Below, piece by piece: positions 60,347-64,000 of a stretch of DNA of 64,000 bases. The stretch is taken from the NCBI GenBank assembly GCA_016946835.1, contig JACVTC010000021.1, positions 475,001 to 539,000 of the forward strand, given 5' to 3'. This DNA is from Neocallimastix lanati (nom. inval.) (lineage: Eukaryota; Neocallimastigomycota; Neocallimastigomycetes; Neocallimastigales; Neocallimastigaceae). The notes under the pieces were generated by a model. The model worked only from the letters and a program-made list of their open reading frames with translations, had not been told where the DNA came from and did no database searches. Position 1 is the first letter of the stretch; every line of letters begins with the position of its first letter. The position numbers and the translations under genes are program-made.

Positions 60347-61165
60347 GAATAGATATAATTGAAGTAGAATTCCAATCATTTGGGAACGATCCTTCCCAAA
60401 TTTTATTGAAAATAATTTCAAGGTATTTACCAGCATCAGGGAATTTTTCTTCGAATTCTTCATTATATAAAAAAAAAAAAAAAGGGCGGTATAAAAATTC
60501 AACAGGAATACTACCTGGAGCAAGATGCTTTAGTGCCTTTTCATCGATAGTACAGTATTTCTAACATCAGAATAAGATATAGATTTTATTAATTTTCCAT
60601 GTAATAGGATTATGTTGATTATTACAGAAAACATTTGCCCAATAATCACTTTTAAGAATATGTTCCGGTAGAATTTGATGCTAAATCAGTCCATCGATTA
60701 ATTTTGATCCTCAGTTGGAAAATAAATATTGACCATTTTTGGATTTAACAGAATGGAACACGGAAGAGCAAATATGTAGGTTTAACTAATTTTTTTTAAG
60801 ACCTTTCCATCCAGGGTGATAATCCTTTAAAATAAAAAAAATTACAAACTTTAACAATATGTGCTTTATAACGGTATGAACTAGCAGTATTTTTAATTTT
60901 CTTAATAGTCTTACATATTTATGATATTGAATAAATTAATCCATGTAAGCATCAACATTAAAGCAATTAGAAAAAGGTTTGATATAATATTCTTGAAAGC
61001 TATATGTTTTTAGTTAGAAAATTTCTTTATATAATATGGGCAGTGAAATGAAAGTTCTTTAAGTTCCGTTGGAATAAAAAGCTTTGATTTTTTCTTTTTT
61101 TTTGCTAATACTAATAAGAATTTCTATAAATTTTTTTAAACCATATCATCTGCAAAAGTTTCTTC
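60190..61165 (-). mobile_element. LINE fragment (RT fingers and FADD piece)
   Basis: The minus strand has DYWANVFCNNQ, APGSIPVEF, FPNDWNSTSIISIPKK and a SNYRGNSL block, which together form the N-terminal reverse transcriptase region of a LINE (the NYRGISL motif family). A separate ETFADDMV box sits at the right edge near 61110-61160, out of the normal order. Stops, frame changes and a long poly-T insertion show it is dead; the order suggests rearrangement or two overlapping copies. Confidence 0.7.
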
Positions 61166-61640
61166 ATAACTGGTTCTTAAATTCATTTTCTATATTTTAT
61201 GATATTTAGTAATATTACAACATTTAAAGAAATTATTTTCCAATGATATAAACTTTGAGGTACTTAATTCGACCCTTATAATTCAATAGTATTTATTTAT
61301 TTATTTATTTATTATTTATTTATTTATTTATTTGTTTGTTTGTTTATTTGCTTATTTGATTATTTTTTTATTGGTTTGTTTGTTTGCTTGTTTATTTATT
61401 TATTTTAAAAATAATATCTATATTATTATTATTGTTGTTTTTATGAAACTATTATTATATACTATTATACTATTATACGATTATAATATGTTATAAATAT
61501 TAAAAATAGTGATAGTACTTAAAAATAATAATAATTAATTATTATTTAATAAAAAAAATTTTTTTTTTAAATTTCACCATTTCAGTTAATAAGATTTTTT
61601 GGAATAATTTTTTGTATAAATCCTCTTGCGACAACTGTTG
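61166..61640. repeat. Duplicated segment, copy 2
   Basis: Matches 46376-46945: ATAACTGGTTC at the left edge, the TTTA/TTTG tract, AAAAATAGTGATAGTACTTA and TTAATAAGATTTTTTGGAA. The LINE remains on its left differ from those beside copy 1. Confidence 0.8.
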
Positions 61641-61650
61641 CCTTTTTTTT
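61588..61650 (-). pseudogene. C-terminal remnant of a helical-repeat family paralogue
   Basis: The minus strand encodes AQEDLYKKLFQKILL, matching AQENNNIKIEELFQKILL at the end of the 1614-residue protein. Only the last 20 or so codons survive. Upstream (61650-61740) is poly-T-rich and no further repeat units are visible, so this is a truncated gene copy. Confidence 0.65.
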
Positions 61651-61949
61651 TTATTATGTTATTATTAGCGTCTAATTTATTAGTGAAAACTCAACCTTAA
61701 AGATATAACTTTTTTTTTTTTTTTGTCATTTGGAATTTCTCTAAATATAAGAAAGAAAAAAAATATTAATTTTGACTTTACTTATTCTCAAACTAATTAT
61801 AGCTTTAACTGAAAAAATTTTTCTTGGTCTATTTTGCAACTGGATATAAAAGTTGGGTCGTGTATCTCCATGCAGACTTAGATAATTAGGATATATATAT
61901 ACACTACTATTCCTCCTAGCAATCCTAAACTTTGGGAAAGGGATATTGA

Positions 61950-62950
61950 AAATTAAAACCAAGTTTTTATTCGATCTGAAACAATCTGGCTGTCACCGTC
62001 AATGGAATATAACAATATCTAATTTTTCTAATTGATAACGGTTATTTACACAATTAATATCTGAAAAAATGCTTTTCTTTTTTTTTTTAAAAAAAAATTC
62101 AAATATAATAAACTAATTTGCTTAATTGGACTATATGTAGATGACATGATAATTACAGGAGAAAAAAAAATGAAATTAAAAAGGCAACAAATATTATTAA
62201 AAAAAAAAAAAAAAATTTTTTTTTAAAGTTTCAAAAGAAGAACCAATAAATTATATTCTAGGTATTTAAGTTGAAAAAAGAAAGATATTAAATAAAAATA
62301 CATTATTTCATAAATTGGATTTATAGAAAAATAATTGAAAATAGTGAATAATAAATATACAAGAAAAAACTAAATACACTTTGTGATAACGTTATCAATG
62401 AAAAAAAAAAATGAACTAGTTAATATAGTTACATACAAAAGTATTATTGGTTCCTTAATTTATTTGACTAAAAAATGTACTTGTCAAGATATCTCATTTT
62501 CAAAGGCTGCCACAAAATGCAGAACCTCCTACAATTTCAGATTGGAAAAAGATAACCCATATTTTAAAATACTTAAATGAAACAAAGACTCTAAAAATTG
62601 TTATGACAGGAAAAGGAGAAATTATTGGATAGACAGATACAGATTATGCAAGGTGACCTTAAAGGTAGAAAGTCTACTTCAAGAAATATTATCTTGATGG
62701 GAAATAACCCCCATTTTGTTGGACATCAAAGAAGCAATCAATCAATAGTAGCTACCTCTACTACCGAAGCTTAATAAGTTAGTACTTCAGAATGTGTTAA
62801 TTGATAAGGAATATCTTTAAAGAATTATTCAATTTCAATAAGCCAATAAAAAATTATTCAGATAACATTGCCAAGTAAAACCAATATTGAAAAGGATGAG
62901 ATTCCATCCAAAAATTCAAACACGTAGCAATTAAATATTTCTTCAATAAA
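61950..62950 (+). mobile_element. Ty1/copia RT-RNase H fossil, broken
   Basis: Plus-strand traces of copia pol appear in order: an LKQSG-type RT block near 61970, the VDDMIITG active-site box near 62130-62160, the IIGSLIYL connection block near 62440, then the RNase H region with TDTDYA and STTEA blocks to about 62780. Integrase and gag are absent. Several breaks and homopolymer insertions are present. It is a different copy from the one at 10225-11350, in the opposite orientation. Confidence 0.85.
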
Positions 62951-63339
62951 GATAATTATAAAAAAAAAAAAGAAAAAAAAAACAAAAATTAAATATATTG
63001 ATGGTAAAAATATGTTATCTCAATCAGTGCAAGTTTTATATATAAATCTTTATTACATCATTCTTTTTATATTTATATATATTATATTATATTTCATTAC
63101 ACAATTCTATAATAAATTTATCTAAGCATAATGTATATAAATTTATTTACTATCTACATATGAAAAATGAAAAATAATATCAATAAAAAAAAACTCAAAA
63201 TATCATTACTATAAATATGTAGAGTTAAATGGACTTTTAAATGGACTATTGTTTCGTAATAATAATTGGAAAAAAAAAATAGAAAGAAATGGTTGTAAGT
63301 TAATATTAAGTTAATATGAAGAATGAAAAATAATATCAA

Positions 63340-63384
<45 letters not shown>

Positions 63385-63717
63385 CATATCATTAATATAA
63401 ATATGTATAGTTAAATGGACTATTTTTTTGCAATAATAATAAAAAAAAAAAAAAATAAAAAAAAAAATATAGAAAAAAAAGAAGAAATAGAAATTAATAA
63501 TAATAATAATACTTATTTAATATGTATTCAATAATTCATTCATATATCTATTTATTTTTCTTATCATTATTGAATGACTAATATAACATTTAATAATACA
63601 AGGATGATAAATTAATATCATTCATCAATACATATTATTATATTTATTTAATACTAACAATAATAATAATAATAATTATCTGCATTATTATTATTTTTAT
63701 TATTATTATTATTATTA

Positions 63718-63766
<49 letters not shown>

Positions 63767-64000
63767 ATTTATTATTATTTATTTATTTATTTATTATTCT
63801 GTTTGATGTTACATTGTTAAGTTTATTAATTTCTTAACACTTTTTTATCAAATTTTTATTAAATATTTTTTTTTCCTATTCTCACACTGAAATAATTTAA
63901 TATAAAAATTTATTAGGCATGGTTAATTCACCTAACTACTTGTAATAAACTTGTTTATTAATTATTATTTAATTACTATTATTAATTTATCTGCCTAAGT
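62951..64000. other. A/T spacer at the right end
   Basis: Contains the direct repeat pair listed separately, poly-A at 63346-63380, (TTA)n at about 63690-63780 and TTTA runs. No gene recognised. The first part may be terminal sequence of the copia fossil. Confidence 0.5.
63163..63440. repeat. Two-copy direct repeat of about 110-120 bp
   Basis: GAAAAATAATATCAATAAA, then ATAAATATGTAGAGTTAAAT and GGACTATTGTTTCGTAATAA in copy 1 (about 63167-63272), recur as near copies in copy 2 (about 63324-63441). A long A run has been inserted or expanded in copy 2. Confidence 0.75.

Overview
This window is eukaryotic nuclear DNA of extreme A+T content. Gene bodies are AT-rich, and the spacers are almost pure A/T with long homopolymers and TTA, AAT and TTTA microsatellites. 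The introns are short GT-AG introns, and Asn-, Asp- and Ser-rich low-complexity protein tracts are common. There is an ankyrin protein built from units of the type YLVEHGADINKENKNGETPL, and type II membrane GT34 (GMA12/MNN10) glycosyltransferases. Together these point to an anaerobic gut fungus (Neocallimastigomycota, Neocallimastix/Piromyces-like). A dictyostelid was considered and judged less likely. The assignment is inference from style and protein families, not from a marker gene.

Layout. 1-4559: A/T spacer. 4560-8866 (+): nine-exon gene for a FYVE zinc finger plus armadillo-like helical protein; its FYVE core is spliced together through an 11-nt and a 6-nt micro-exon. 8867-15460: a transposon cluster with a broken Ty1/copia pol fossil (-), an internally deleted LINE with an APE-type endonuclease (-), and a well-preserved tRNA-derived SINE flanked by a 15-bp target duplication. 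16046-31249 (-): one uninterrupted 15.2-kb reading frame for an RNF213/mysterin-like giant AAA+ protein with an RZ finger but no visible RING. 31250-35998: spacer with a less AT-rich, tRNA-like repeat island near 34.3-34.9 kb. 35999-38237 and 39642-42582 (+): tandem paralogues, each three exons, encoding a membrane anchor, a SUEL/rhamnose-binding lectin-like domain and a GT34 transferase domain. 42583-46880: spacer, a dispersed X-Y-X repeat and a LINE fragment. 46885-51729 (-): a 1614-residue protein made of about 22 degenerate helical repeats of 60-75 residues. 51730-55482: spacer and repeat copies. 55483-57396 (+): ankyrin protein with 15 full repeats. 57397-64000: repeats, a gypsy integrase fossil, LINE remains, a duplicated 3' end of the helical-repeat gene family, and a broken copia pol fossil.

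The host genes do not form an operon or an evident pathway. The two lectin-GT34 genes are a local duplication and probably act in the Golgi. The FYVE protein is predicted to bind PI3P endosomes, and the RNF213-like protein suggests ubiquitin, lipid-droplet or pathogen-surface biology by homology. The two repeat proteins look like fast-evolving binding scaffolds of the kind greatly expanded in gut fungi. The most unusual items are the micro-exon FYVE gene, the RING-less RNF213-like protein with an altered RZ finger, the lectin-glycosyltransferase fusions, the 22-unit helical-repeat protein, and the SINE whose tRNA head carries CCA and a shortened anticodon loop.
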